From assembly GCA_032433765.1 (NCBI GenBank), contig JAVIAB010000024.1, positions 10,008,321 to 10,072,320 on the forward strand: a stretch of DNA of 64,000 nt, in the 5' to 3' direction. Shown piece after piece: positions 10,690 through 22,455 of the stretch (position 1 is the first letter of the stretch; the number at the start of each line of letters is the position of its first letter). The notes beneath the pieces are model-generated. The model was not told where the DNA came from. It did not search any database and saw only the letters and a program-made list of their open reading frames with translations. This DNA comes from Megaustenia siamemsis. Its lineage: Eukaryota > Mollusca > Gastropoda > Stylommatophora > Ariophantidae. A program made the translations under genes and the position numbers.

Positions 10690-11758
10690 AATAGACATCA
10701 ACAAAAGCACTCACAGCAATATGTATAATCTCAACAGACATCAAGAAAGGAACACTCAAAGCAATATGTAAAATCTCAACAGACATCAACAAAGGAACAC
10801 TCACAACAATAATCTCAACAGACATCAACAAAGGAACACTCACAACAATATACATAATCTCAACAAACATCAACAAAGGAACACTCACAACAATATACAT
10901 AATCTCAACAGACATCAACAAAGGAACACTCACAACAATATACATAATCTCAACAGACATCAACAAAGGAACACTCACAACAATATACATAATCTAACAG
11001 ACATCAACATAGGAACACTCACAACAATATACATAATCTAACAGACATCAACAAAGGAACACTCACAGCAATATACATAATCTCAACATACATCAACAAA
11101 GGAACACTCACAACAATATACATAATCTCAACAAACATCAACAAAGGAACACTCACAACAATATACATAATCTCAACAGACATCAACAAAGGAACACTCA
11201 CAACAATATACATAATCTCAACAGACATCAACAAAGGAACACTCACAACAATATACATAATCTAACAGACATCAACAAAGGAACACTCACAGCAATATAC
11301 ATAATCTCAACATACATCAACAAAGGAACACTCACAACAATATACATAATCTCAACATACATCAACAAAGGAACATTCACAACAATATACATAATCTAAC
11401 AGACATCAACAAAGGAACATTCACAGCAATATGCATAATCTAACATACATCAACAAAGGAACATTCACAACAATATACATAATCTAACAGACATCAACAA
11501 AGGAACATTCACAGCAATATGCATAATCTAACAGACATCAACAAAGGAACACTCACAACAATATACATAATCTAACAGACATCAACAAAGGAACACTCAC
11601 AACAATATACATAATCTAACAGACATCAACAAAGGAACACTCACAACAATATACATAATCTAACAGACATCAACAAAGGAACACTCACAACAATATACAT
11701 AATCTAACAGACATCAACAAAGGAACACTCACAACAATATACATAATCTCAACACAAA
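10690..11758. repeat. 44/45-bp tandem array
   Basis: About 24 units containing CATCAACAAAGGAACACTCAC. Units alternate between 44 bp (AATCTAACAG) and 45 bp (AATCTCAACAG), in blocks, indicating local homogenisation. Confidence 0.95.
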
Positions 11759-12393
11759 TCAAGAACAGCAACTCTCATAGCATTATGCGGCGTTTTGTTT
11801 TTATTTTCTTTCTTTTTCTAGACAAGAAAAGTATTCATCGGTAAACACGACACAACACAAGGACACTAAAAATAGAATCAACGAATCAGGTGATCTGGAG
11901 AGCTATGCAATGTTTAATATCGAGATTATAATGGTCAATAGAACTTGTAAAGACAATTATATTAGTCAAAGAGACAAGATGATAAACATTATAAATTGTG
12001 ATCATAAAAAATAGCGTATGAACAGTTAATCATGATTTCTATACAGGGACAGCACATAACATGATCTCCCTATCATGAGGCAATCATATCTCTTGCAGCT
12101 GCATACCATACATGGTAAATGCAAGGCTAAAAGATGTACACACAAGTCAGCGTTAACTTCAAACAAACTTCAAACAATTTATTAAATACAAAACAGGAAG
12201 TTCAACACCTTTAAGTGACAACAGAAAAGCTTTCCGGAAACAAAACGGAAGTACGACATCGTGGTCTAAATGATAAATAAAGTGGGTACGATGAAGCAGT
12301 GAAGGTTGATGTGCTTGTAAGAAACGATGTTTTTAGATCGATTCTGGTGTCCCCTCTCTTGTCTATAAATACTAAATACGGTTTTCTTTTTAG

Positions 12394-12423
12394 AGTATTG
12401 AAAGGCCGGACTATCCTTATTCT
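12394..12423 (+). CDS. Candidate 30-nt microexon, phase 0
   Basis: Strong acceptor GGTTTTCTTTTTAG, 30 nt open only usefully in frame 0 (SIERPDYPYS; frame 2 has a stop), donor GTAAGTAAC. The intron downstream resembles that after microexon 6797 (GTAAGTAA.ATGTGCT...GGCACG.ATGTGAAT), so the two exon-intron units share ancestry, while the exons share little. No family recognised. Confidence 0.72.
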
Positions 12424-12497
12424 GTAAGTAACATGTGCTAGAATAGGCACGCATGTGAATAACGATTTATAATAGATAACAAATATGCCATGTACTT

Positions 12498-12640
12498 CTC
12501 ACTCACTCTCTCTCCCACTTACTCTCTCTCTCTCACTCACTCGCTCTCTCCCTCTCTCTCTCTCTCTCCCCTCTCTCTCTTTCTCACTCTCTCTCTCCCA
12601 CTCTCTCCCTCACTCTCTCTCTTACTCTCTCTCTCATATT
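12498..12640. repeat. (CT)n microsatellite
   Basis: Interrupted CTCTCT run of about 140 bp immediately upstream of a LINE A fragment. Confidence 0.95.
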
Positions 12641-12654
12641 GCTTGCGTTCGCGT

Positions 12655-13338
12655 AATAACAAAAAGACAGAAGTAATGGTAAAAATAAAGAAAAAGACAT
12701 CACCTCAGAGCAAAATAAAGACAAGTGGAACGATATTAAAACAGGTAAATGAATTTAAATATTTGGGAACTTTGTTAACCTCAGACGGAAGATGTACAAA
12801 AGAGGTGAGATGCAGAATGGCTCAGGCAAAAGCTGCTTTCCAAAAAACGAGGAAGATACTATGTAATCTATTTTTGACAATAGAAACAAGAAAAATAGTT
12901 CTTAAATGTTACGTAGAGCCAGTCTTAACATATGGATGTGAATCATGGATAATATGACAACAGACAAGAAAATCACTGGAGTCTGTAGAAATATGGTTTT
13001 ACAGAAGAATGTTGAGAATACCATGGACAACTTAGAAGAGTAATGAACGCGTTCTGAGAGAGGCCAAAGCAAAAAGAGAGCTAATTTCCAATATTAGGAA
13101 GAAACAATCATCATTTTGTGGCCAATTAATGAAAAGAGAACAACTGGAATATATCGTAACAACTGGGAAAATTGAGGGACGAAGAGATAGAGGAAAGCAA
13201 AGAGAAAAAGTACCAGACAGCTTAAGAGAATGGCTTGGCAGAAGGTCAACAACAGAAATGATAAAGAACTATCGAGATCGAGGGTTGTGGAGAGACATGA
13301 TCACCTACGCCAGCAGGCCCGGTACTTGATGATGATGA
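12655..13338 (+). mobile_element. LINE family A 3' fragment
   Basis: Encodes TSGTILKQVNEFKYLGTLLT and RREQLEYIVTTGKIEGRRD-like sequence across several broken frames; ends CCCGGTACTTGATGATGATG. One of the better preserved family A copies, but with internal stops. Confidence 0.87.
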
Positions 13339-13415
13339 GTTCCCACTTTAGATCTAGCTTGATACTGTTGTTATCTCTTCTCATGACTAACATATTGCTC
13401 TCTTCCTCTCTTGAT

Positions 13416-13697
13416 TATAGCATTTATTGATAGATATTCTTGATTATAGAATTTATTGATATATATTCTTGATTATAGAATTTATTGATATATATTCTTG
13501 ATTATATAATTTATTCATAGATATTCTTGATTATAGAATTTATTTATATATATTCTTGATTATAGAATTTATTCATATATATTCTTGATTATATAATTTA
13601 TTCATAGATATTCTTGATTATAGAATTTATTAATAGATATTCTTGATTATAGAATTTATTAATAGATATTCTTGATTATAGAATTTATTAATAGATG
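13416..13697. repeat. 29-bp AT-rich tandem array
   Basis: About 10 units containing TTGATTATAGAATTTATT.ATA. Confidence 0.94.
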
Positions 13698-13767
13698 TTC
13701 TAAAAAAAATGCTTTTTGTCATTTCTACGAAAAGCTTAGATTCATTCTATAAAAAAAAATTAGTTAA

Positions 13768-14010
13768 AGGAAAGACCCCCCGTCACGTCAAGTGGCGTAT
13801 AGGGAATATGGTGTTAGTGACCATAAATTTTACACACCTGCAGCACATGATTTTTGGGGTAATGTGGTCGGAATTACGCCCGTGCCGCTTTACTTTCCCA
13901 GAAAAATCCGGTATCCATTTAAGGCTGAGTGAACCCGGAAGCCCTCGGTTGGGTTCGAACCCTACCTCTTGTACTTTGTAGTCCAGTTCACTAACCACTG
14001 AGCTGTAGAT
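13768..14010 (-). mobile_element. SINE 1, near full length
   Basis: Minus-strand head with A box (plus: CAGTTCACTAACCACTGAGCT) and B box (plus: GGGTTCGAACCC), and the conserved tail CGTCAAGTGGCGTATAGGG. Not a tRNA gene: long body and no intact acceptor stem. Confidence 0.92.
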
Positions 14011-14097
14011 TAATTCCATTGTACGCTAATACAATATATATATTGTAATATATATTTCAATAATATATTTTTTGGGTGCAGTTTATTTCTAATACTT

Positions 14098-14812
14098 CGT
14101 ATTTATTTGTTTTCTACTTCGTCAGTTGTTTTGAAAAAGATCTTATTTATTTGTTTCTATTTCTTCAGTTATTTTCAAATAAATCTTGTTTATTTGTTCT
14201 ATTTCTTCAGTTGTTTTCAGAATGATCTTGTTTATTTGTTCTATTTCTTAAGTTGTTTTCAAATATATCTTATTTATTTGTTCTATTTCTTCAGTTGTTT
14301 TCAAATAAATCTTGTTTATTTGTTCTATTTCTTCAGTTGTTTTCAAAAAGATATTATTTATTTGTTTCTATTTCTTCAGTTGTTTTCAAATAAATCTGGT
14401 TTATTTGTTCTATTTCTTCAGTTGTTTTCAGAAAGATGTTGTTTCTTTATTCTATTTCTTCAGTTGTTTTCAAATAAATCTTGTTTATTTGTTCTATTTC
14501 TTCGGTTGTTTTCAAATATATCTTCTTTATTTGTTCTATTTCTTCAGTTGTTTTCAAAAAGATCTTGTTTATTTGTTCTATTTCTTCAATTTTTTTCAAA
14601 AAAATCTTGTTTATTTGTTCTATTTCTTCAGTTGTTTTCAAAAAGATCTTGTTTATTTGTTCTATTTCTTCAGTTGTTTTCAGAAAGATCTTGTTTATTT
14701 GTTCTATTTCTTCAGTTGTTTTCAAAAAGATCTTATTTATTTGTTCTATTTCTTCAGTTGTTTTCAAATAAATCTTGTTTATTTGTTCTATTTCTTCAGT
14801 TGTTTTCAGTCT
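14098..14812. repeat. 42-bp tandem array
   Basis: About 17 units containing TTTCTTCAGTTGTTTTC. Because 42 is a multiple of three, frames stay open on both strands (239 aa plus, 150 aa minus); these are artefacts. Each unit contains TTCTTCAG, an acceptor-like tract. Confidence 0.95.
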
Positions 14813-15057
14813 CTGTGTGTGCGTAACGAAATGGTGGATAATACATTTGATTTGATAATCCTGAACTTTGTTTTTGTTATCAATACTGGCTCCGTACAAT
14901 CTTGGGACAAGTTTAAAAAAAGTGGTTTTTACAATAAAAATGAGAAATAACTACAGCACGCAACGTAAGTTTTGAAGTAGAATGGTAAGTAGCAATGAGT
15001 AATAGATATCATTAGGATAACAATTTCTAAGATACTAAATATTTATTCTTTTTTCAG

Positions 15058-15087
15058 TTTGCTGGATTAGTGAATCCAATCAATGGA
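15058..15087 (+). CDS. Candidate 30-nt microexon, phase 0
   Basis: Acceptor TTTATTCTTTTTTCAG is among the strongest in the window; 30 nt encode FAGLVNPING in frame 0 (frame 1 has a stop); donor GTAAGTAAC. Same 10-codon class and phase as the other 30-nt units. Lies between the 42-bp array and a LINE D fragment. Function unknown. Confidence 0.72.
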
Positions 15088-15093
15088 GTAAGT

Positions 15094-15790
15094 AACAAAA
15101 CACGACTGATTGAGTCAGGTCCACTTGCAGGAGCCCAACCAAGATTACTTGTTTTTGATTTTGTATCTTGTTTGTTTGTTGCTTGGATCATCGTCACTGT
15201 ACACCAGACAAACACATAGGTGTTCCCATACCTCCCTGTAGAATCTCGAGAAATCCCGAGGAGAACACTACTCCATGTGCACAAACACCGTAGTACGGCC
15301 TGAGATGGACGGTGTGAGTATTTTGTTGTTGACAATTCTTCCAGCATGGCGGCCATATTTATTTTCGATTTTAACTGCCATGGGATCTTTAATGTGCACG
15401 CGTGGAGACTGAACCACTGGTTTATTTCCGTTATCAGAGAAGGCTAGACCTCGAATCTCACCACCCAAGCGATCAGACGAAGTTACGTCATAAGGAAACC
15501 ACGGATTATTTGTTTCCTATTTCACCATCTATAAATAACCAACGCTACTGATGAGATCTGAACCCGGGTTCTTCCTGTCATGATGCTGACGTCATATCTC
15601 TAGACAACCCAGACCCAGCCGCACACCCAACTCTATCTCACACCACAAATATTGCATCTACTAAAGTGTATGACTTGGTAATCTTACAGCTCAGTCAGTT
15701 AAAGTGTAGAAAATCAGGACTTTGTGATTGTTGAAGCAGGACAGTATCAGTACGGCCAGTGTATGTTATGTACCAATGTGATAATACGTT
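15094..15790. other. Possible dispersed repeat, unidentified
   Basis: Features such as CCGTAGTACGGCCTGAGATGG, GGGATCTTTAATGTGCACG and a GAACCCGGGTTC segment look like a decayed dispersed element, but no second copy is present in this window to prove it. Confidence 0.3.
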
Positions 15791-15944
15791 ACATTCGCAG
15801 CTTTAAAACACGAGGTTTGTCTAAAGTTCTGTGAGTGGTTGGAATCTCGTATGCAAAACGGGTCACGTGCGCGCGCATTCACATAGTTGTCACACACGTC
15901 AAAAGCGGTACATAGCATGGGTGTAACAAGTGCAACGTTTGAAA

Positions 15945-16512
15945 TACTTGGCCACAATAACATCAGATGGAAGATGTACCACAGAGATAAAAAGCTGAAT
16001 ATTTCAGGCCAAAATAGTATTTCAGAAAATGAAAAAATATCTTATGCAACAAATCTATGTCAATAGAAGTGAGAAAGAGAGTTCATCTGTGTTGTATAGA
16101 ACCAATTCTGACCTATGGAAGCAATTCATGGACAGTAGACAAACATATGAAAAGACGATTAGAGATCGCATAGATGGAATTTCTCAGAAGAATGTTGAAA
16201 GTTCCCTGGACAGTTAAAAAGAACCAACGAGGAAGTTATCAAAGAGGCCATAACAAAAAGGGAGCTCATAACAAACATCAGAAAGAAGCAATCACCATTT
16301 TTTTCACATCATAAGAATAGGAAAGTTGGAATATTTGGTTACAACTTGCAAAATAAAAGGAAAGAGAGATCAATACTGGATAGCTTGGTGTCATGGCATG
16401 GAAAACATTCAACAACATAACTGATACGATGTACTGTAGGTAGAAGATTGTGGAAGGACATGATCGTCTACGCCAACCGGTATAGCGCATGATGATGATC
16501 ATTGTTTAAAGT
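15945..16512 (+). mobile_element. LINE family D 3' fragment
   Basis: Encodes, with stops, TSDGRCTTEIKS, then the RRML-VPW-like region, ending GCGCATGATGATGATC. Related to but distinct from family A. Confidence 0.75.
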
Positions 16513-16979
16513 ATGTCCAATGTAGTTGTCTGACCTAAGTTAGAATTTCTCTCCATGGCTTTATTTAGAATAGAACGTGATGAGGCTCTAATATCTTTCA
16601 TGGTGGTCAGCCATAGTCGTCTTTTGTGCCCTGAATATACCCCCTGTGTACCACACACTTTGCAGTTTTCACTTTCCGAGACGTTGATCATTTCTGATCC
16701 TTCCGCTAGATCTACCGTCACAGACCATGTACATTCCCGCTAGGCGCCACTGTTGTCAAAATATATGTCTGCCTGTCAAAACGCGAACACCGTTGGCCTA
16801 TCGATGATAGGTAAACACATCAACACACAAGGAATAAACAACGTTCCACTGAAATATCAATAAACTATCGGTAGACAATATATATTCATATCGTTTCTTG
16901 ACAGATTTTATATAAACGTGGATACAATTGTCGGGGAATAATTTGTTAAGATTTCTTATCTTTTTTTTTTTTTCATCAG

Positions 16980-17000
16980 AAATCATTGTTTGTACATCAA
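16980..17000 (+). CDS. Candidate 21-nt microexon, phase 0
   Basis: A T-rich acceptor tract (TTATC followed by T13 and CATCAG) precedes 21 nt encoding KSLFVHQ, followed by donor GTAAGTAA. Seven-codon class. The 56-bp array begins about 35 nt into the downstream intron. Confidence 0.7.
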
Positions 17001-17036
17001 GTAAGTAAAGTGATTGACTAATGGCGCCTATGTACG

Positions 17037-18108
17037 GTTTACAGAGTGAACGAGTAAGTCAAGAGATAAGTGGGTATAAGGAAGACTATATGGTTTAGTG
17101 AGTGAACGAGTAAGTCAAGAAGTCAGTGGGTATAAGGAAGACTATATGGTTTAGTGAGTGAACGAGCAGGTCAAGAGATAAGTGGGTATAAGGAAGACTA
17201 TATGGTTTAGTGAGTTAACGAGCAGGTCAAGAGATAAGTGGGTATAAGGAAGACTATATGGTTTAGTAAGTGATCGAGCAAGTCAAGAAGTCACTGGGTA
17301 TAAGGAAGGCTATATGGTTTAGTGAGTGAACGAGCAAGTCAAGAAGTCAGTGGGTATAAGGAAGGCTATATGGTTTAGTGAGTGAACGAGCAAGTCAAGA
17401 GATAAGTGGGTATAAGGAAGACTATATGGTTTAGTGAGTGAACGAGCAAGTCAAGAAGTAAGTGGGTATAAGGAAGACTATATGGTTCAGTGAGTGAACG
17501 AGCAGGTCAAGAGATAAGTGGGTATAATGAAGAGTATATGGTTTAGTAAGTGATCGAGCAAGTCAAGAAGTCACTGGGTATAAGGAAGACTATATGGTTT
17601 AGTGAGTGAACGAGCAAGTCAAGAAATAAGTGGGTATAAGGAAGACTATATGGTTTAGTAAGTGATCGAGCAAGTCAAGAAGTCACTGGGTATAAGGAAG
17701 ACTATATGGTTTAGTGAGTGAACGAGCAAGTCAAGAAGTCACTGGGTGTAAGGAAGACTATATGGTTTAGTGAGTGAACGAGCCAGTCAAGAAGTCAGTG
17801 GGTATAAGGAAGACTATATGGTTTAGTGAGTGAACGAGCAAGTCAAGAAGTCACTGGGTATAAGGAAGACTATATGGTTTAGTGAGTGAACGAGCAAGTC
17901 AAGAAGTAAGTGGGTAAAAGGACGACTATATGGTTTAGTAAGTGATAGAGCAAGTCAAGAAGTCAGTGGGCATAAGGAAGACTATATGGTTTAGTGAGTG
18001 AATGAGCAAGTCAAGAAGTCAGTGTGTATAAGGAAGGCTATATGGTTTAGTGAGTGAACGAGCAAGTCAAGAAGTCAGTGGGTATAAGGACGACTATATG
18101 GTTTATTG
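17037..18108. repeat. 56-bp tandem array
   Basis: About 19 units containing GTATAAGGAAGACTATATGG; variants GATAAGTGGG and AAGTCAGTGGG/AAGTCACTGGG alternate in blocks. Confidence 0.95.
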
Positions 18109-18344
18109 AGTTATTGAATTAATGAATGTATGAGTGAGTAATGAGTCAATAAGTGAATTGATGACATGTGTAAGTGAACATACCAATAAGTATGTGAGTG
18201 GCTGCAAGATTAATTTGTTTACTTTAGTTGGACAGATCATCTTCATTTCCCAAGGGACAGTTCCATAATCTTCGGAATCCATTCTCAGTACGTTTTCCAT
18301 GAAGCACGCCTGTCCCTCCATATTACAATCTTTTCCAGTTTTCA

Positions 18345-18985
18345 CTACATGCTTATCACTATATGCTTGTCACCATATTCTTATCATTATATGTTTGCCA
18401 ATATATGCTTCTCACTATATGATTCTCATTATATGCTTCCCATGTCTGACGCTATATGCTTCTCACTATACGTTTGTCGCTATATGTTTCTCACTATATG
18501 TCTGTCGCTATATGCTTCTCGCTATATGCTTCTCACTATATGTTTGTCGCTATATGCTTCTCACTATATGATTGTCGCTATATGCTTCTCACTATACGTT
18601 TGCCTCTATATGTTTGTCACTATATGCTTCTCACTATAAGGTTTTCACTATATGTCTGTCACTATATGCTTCTCACTATATGTTTGTCACTATATGTTTG
18701 TCGCTATATGCTTCTCACTATATGTTTGTCACTATATGCTTCTCAATATATGTTTGTCACTATATCTTTGTCGCTATATGCTTCTCGCTATATGCTTCTC
18801 ACTATATGTTTGTCGCTTCATGCTTCTCACTATATGTTTGTCACTATATGCTTATTTAGCACTATATGCTTCTCACTATATATTTGCTTCTCACTATATG
18901 TTTGTCACTGTATGCTTCTCACTATATGCTTTCTCACTATATGTTTGTCGCTATATGCTTCTCTCTATATGTTTGTCACTATATA
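18345..18985. repeat. 14-bp tandem array (28-bp higher order)
   Basis: About 45 units of 14 bp, mainly CTATATGCTTCTCA and CTATATGTTTGTCA or -GC, often alternating. Three plus frames are open over parts of it; artefacts. Confidence 0.95.
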
Positions 18986-18986
18986 G

Positions 18987-19234
18987 TAAAATAGTAAAGA
19001 CACGCCAAGTGGCGTATAGGGAAATATGGTGTTAGTGACCCTTTATTTTACAAACCTTCAGCACATGATTTTTGGGGTAATGTGGTCGGTATTACGCCCG
19101 TGCTGCTTTACTTTCCCAGAAAAAATCCGGTACCCATTTAAGGCTGGGTGAACCCGGAAGCCGTCGGTTGGGATCGAACCCTACCCCTTGTCAATTGTAG
19201 TCCAGTTCACTAACCCCTGAGCTATCGCGGCTCC
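18987..19234 (-). mobile_element. SINE 1, near full length
   Basis: Complete minus-strand copy from tail (CACGCCAAGTGGCG) to head (CTGAGCTATCGCGGCTCC on plus). Abuts the 14-bp array. Confidence 0.93.
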
Positions 19235-19289
19235 ACCGTTTTGTAGAGTAGGTATATAAATATCATGTTCATTAGAAATGTTTAGAGAA

Positions 19290-19720
19290 GACTGATCAAT
19301 GTTCTTTCTCTTCTTTCTTCACTTCCTCTTGTGCCCGTTCGGGTGTCGAGGGAGATATACAGTTCTGGATCTCACCCTTTCGGAGTCCTCACTCATTGCC
19401 AATTGATGTTGTTGTAACGTTACGATCTTCTCTTGAGCTTTCTCTTCCCCTCTGTTAATATATGCTTTGTATGGCATTTATCACACAACATTTTTTTTAG
19501 ATGGGCAAACCAGTTGTTTTTTTTTTGTTTGTTTGTAGCTTAGGATTAATCAATGCCTACTCGTTCTCTTATATTATCTTTTCTGATTCTATATTTTCTG
19601 AATACTTCGAGCGCTTTTCTCAAACATCGCATTTCTGTGGTGACAAGTTTACTTCTGTGCTGTGATGTATGTGACCATGTTTGACTTTAGTAGCAGAAAG
19701 ATGGAATCAATATACTCTGT
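19290..19720 (-). mobile_element. Decayed LINE fragment
   Basis: On the minus strand reads SQTWSHTSQHRSKLVTTEMR, the post-RT region of another LINE family (compare G-S-x-T-W-x-L...EMRxLRK). Boundaries approximate. Confidence 0.5.
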
Positions 19721-19929
19721 GTAAGATATTTCTTGGTGGTAACAGGTATTGCTTTTTTTATTGAAATGTAGGGCATTACTATCCCAATATTTGGTTTGCC
19801 TTGTTACATCGGATATATAAGTTTGTTATTTGTTTTATAATTTGATGTTTTATAGAACTGATCAATAACAATATGAAACTGATGTATTTTAATACCAATT
19901 ATTTCATACTAAATTTGTATGCCTTCTAG

Positions 19930-19959
19930 TACTTCAAAATATTGAATTCGCTTCATGCA
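19930..19959 (+). CDS. Candidate 30-nt microexon, phase 0
   Basis: Acceptor TGTATGCCTTCTAG, 30 nt open in frame 0 (YFKILNSLHA; frame 1 stops), donor GTAAGTAAC. It fits the series, but the surroundings may be decayed LINE DNA and the reverse complement has some LINE-like character, so it is less certain than the other 30-nt units. Confidence 0.5.
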
Positions 19960-20084
19960 GTAAGTAACATGACTGTGGATAAGAAGTCATCGCATTTATA
20001 TAGAGTAATAATAGGATACAATTTAAACAGAACAATTTATTAGTTGGTTAATGGTGTACTTGCATTTGTCAATGTTGTGTCTTT

Positions 20085-20545
20085 TATACCACTCATCATC
20101 ATCATCCAGTGCCATCTCCGCAAACGAAGGTTGGCTACCATGGAGCGCCATTCTGCTCTGACTCTTGCTTTGATGGAGCAGGTTGTCAAAGGCTGCTTTG
20201 TCCATCTGTTGATGTTACTCATCCATGTTAGTCTTGGTCTGCCTCAGCCTCTTTTACCTTGTATTTTCCCCTCCAACATTACTTTCAGTAGGCTGTTGTG
20301 TCTTTTAAAATGGCCAAAAAATCTCATGTGTCTTGTTAGAATTGTGTTTAGTAGTTCTCTTTTCATTTCTATTTATTTTCAGACTTCATCGTTTCTTTTC
20401 TTTTCTTTCCATCCAATTGTACCTATTCTTATATATGTGCACATTTCAAAGGCTTCAATTCTCTATTCTGTTTTCTCGTCTAATGTCCATGTTTCTGCAC
20501 CATATAGGAATATTGAGAAGATATAACATTCTCGTAGTTGTGTGT
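20085..20545 (-). mobile_element. LINE family E 3' fragment
   Basis: Minus-strand copy starting at a CATCATCATC tail and containing the complement of GGAAAATACAAGG.AAAAGAGG and the post-RT region. Several stops. Confidence 0.75.
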
Positions 20546-21093
20546 TAGTTAAATATAAACATGTAAATTAATATTTAAAAACATGAACAATTTTGTCTCT
20601 GAAACCTCTACAGCTAAATTGATAAAAATCGTCCGTACTGAAAGAGTTAAACACACTCAATTGTCTCATTTAACCCTTCAGCACTGTTTAAGAGGATGAC
20701 TGTGTCATCAACGTATTTTAAATTAAATACCTTAAGGTGGGTGATTCGTTTCTAATAACAAATCAACAAGACAACTCTTGTTGGTGAAAGCAATGCCACC
20801 TTTATCTCTCAAGCCTGTCTATTGATCTTTAAAACACCCCAATGCTCGTGACGTCATGAGCTATGCGATCTATATTTAGGGAGCTGACGTAATTTTACAC
20901 AGAACCTCCCCTGCTCGCATTGCTGAATGCGTCACCAAATTTGGATGGTTCCCCCGTCATCGGGCAGGCGTGAGTGATATAGGTCGATTTGTTAAAGAGT
21001 CATGATAACCATATATTTATATCGTTATATATTAAATATTTTACCGCGTTGGGCTAACACGTAATCACAACTACAATATCAATTTCTTTTAAG
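20546..21093. other. Mostly unidentified intronic sequence
   Basis: Contains an acceptor-like CTGAAACCTCTACAG at about 20592-20606 without a usable downstream exon (in-frame stop for the only 21-nt option), and possible decayed LINE sequence. Confidence 0.3.
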
Positions 21094-21114
21094 ATCTCGC
21101 ATTTCGCACGAAAG
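21094..21114 (+). CDS. Candidate 21-nt microexon, phase 0
   Basis: Acceptor ATCAATTTCTTTTAAG, 21 nt encoding ISHFARK in frame 0, donor GTAAGA after AAG. Seven-codon class. Confidence 0.6.
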
Positions 21115-21299
21115 GTAAGAAAAGTGGTCGAAAAGTAACGTAATTGCAATTAATAATTTAATAAGCGTGAGTGGACAGTTACAATGAAATAATCATGTTG
21201 TTTAAATAGCAAGAAATAAAGAAAAGGTTGGTGATAAGCACAATTCAAAACAATCGGTATTTTCTCAAAGACACAATACCTTACTTAAGGCATACCCAA

Positions 21300-21465
21300 T
21301 GGGAAATATGTGTTGACCTAGTCAAGGAGTACAATCATAAAGTGGACTGACAGCGTCAAGACTGGAGAACCTATGTTACCATGACCACCACATCAAAAGG
21401 CGGAGTGAATTGGGATTCACATTAGCCAATCTTCGATGTGATGACGACACACGATGATGATGATG
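21300..21465 (+). mobile_element. LINE family E 3' end
   Basis: Ends AATCTTCGATGTGATGACGA and a GATGATGATGAT tail, as at 23880-23912. Confidence 0.5.
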
Positions 21466-21623
21466 ATCCTCTCTCAAGCGTCCATGAACTCGTTGATAGT
21501 TCAAGGACGTTTATATTTACATCTTGAGTTTACTATTGTTGTTATCTGGTAAGTAAACAATCAATATTATGAAGCAAGTGACGTCAATCCTACCAGTTAA
21601 ATGACGTAATAGATGTAGTAGAA

Positions 21624-21871
21624 GTAAAGTAAAGAGTCCCGTCACGCTAAGTGGCGTCTAGGGATAATGGTATTAGTGACCATACTTTTTACTGACCTTC
21701 GGCACATGATTTTTGGGGTACGTGGTCGGTATTACGCCCGTGCCGTCTTACATTCCCATAAAAGAATTCTAGTACCCAATTAAAGATGGGTAAACCTGTA
21801 AATCATCTATCAGGATCGGACCGAACTCGCTTGTCCTTTATAGTCCAGTTTCCTAAACACTCGCGGCTCCC
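21624..21871 (-). mobile_element. SINE 1, diverged copy
   Basis: Full-length minus-strand copy from CCGTCACGCTAAGTGGCG to CACTCGCGGCTCCC; more diverged in the B-box region. Confidence 0.87.
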
Positions 21872-21883
21872 TACTAAATGTAA

Positions 21884-22172
21884 TGTAGCTATTTTCATGT
21901 CTATCTTCTTAATCTATCTTTAGTAAGATATTAACATTCAGCTATTGTTATGTCTATCTTCTTAATCTATCTTTAGTAAGATATTAACATTCAGCTATTG
22001 TTATGCCTATCTTCTTAATCTATCTTTAGTAAGATATTAACATTCAGCTATTGTTATGCCTATCTTCTTATTCTATCTTTAGTAAGATATTAACATTCAG
22101 CTATTGTTATGCCTATCTTCTTCATCTATCTTTAGTAAGATATTAACATTCAGATATTTTCATGCCTATCTT
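21884..22172. repeat. 53-bp tandem array
   Basis: About 5.4 units containing CTATCTTTAGTAAGATATT, itself an imperfect hairpin. Confidence 0.93.
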
Positions 22173-22203
22173 CTTCAGTAATTAATGTTTTTCCCCTTCT
22201 TTG

Positions 22204-22455
22204 CTAAACGTATGGGGAATATGGTGTTAGTGACCTTATCTGTTCCATGACCACAGCACATTTTTGGTGATTTGGTAGGTTATCACTCCCACGCCGCCTT
22301 TATTTCACAGAAAAATATATGGTACCCGTTTTTAGAGGTTGGGTAGACACTGGTGGCTTGTCGATCCGAAAGAAAAAGCCGCAACTTCTGGGAATCAAAC
22401 CCGAACTTTTCTTATCAGGAAGGGAGCACACTAACTACTCAGCCACCGAGGCGAG
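22204..22455 (-). mobile_element. Old tRNA-headed SINE (SINE 1 relative)
   Basis: Minus-strand copy with a related body (GGGGAATATGGTGTTAGTGACC on plus), a B-box-like GGGTTTGATTCCC and an A-box-like GGCTGAGTAGTTAGTG. Its head runs into the 29-bp array described next. Confidence 0.75.

Noticed and set aside
11822..11840. Possible exon after the very strong acceptor TTTCTTTCTTTTTCTAG
   Set aside because: Nearest donors give 9 nt with a poor donor (GTATTC) or 19 nt, not a multiple of three.
14107..14950. 239-aa and 150-aa ORFs on opposite strands
   Set aside because: 42-bp satellite artefact.
14947..14964. Donor GTAAGT at 14955 after ACTACAG
   Set aside because: Insert would be 8 nt and the acceptor has no pyrimidine tract.
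19691..19720. 30-nt insert between TTTAG and GTAAGA
   Set aside because: Begins with TAG and lies in a minus-strand LINE coding remnant; chance is more likely.
21529..21548. Insert before GTAAGTAAAC at 21549
   Set aside because: Only acceptor (CTTGAG) gives 20 nt, which would break phase.
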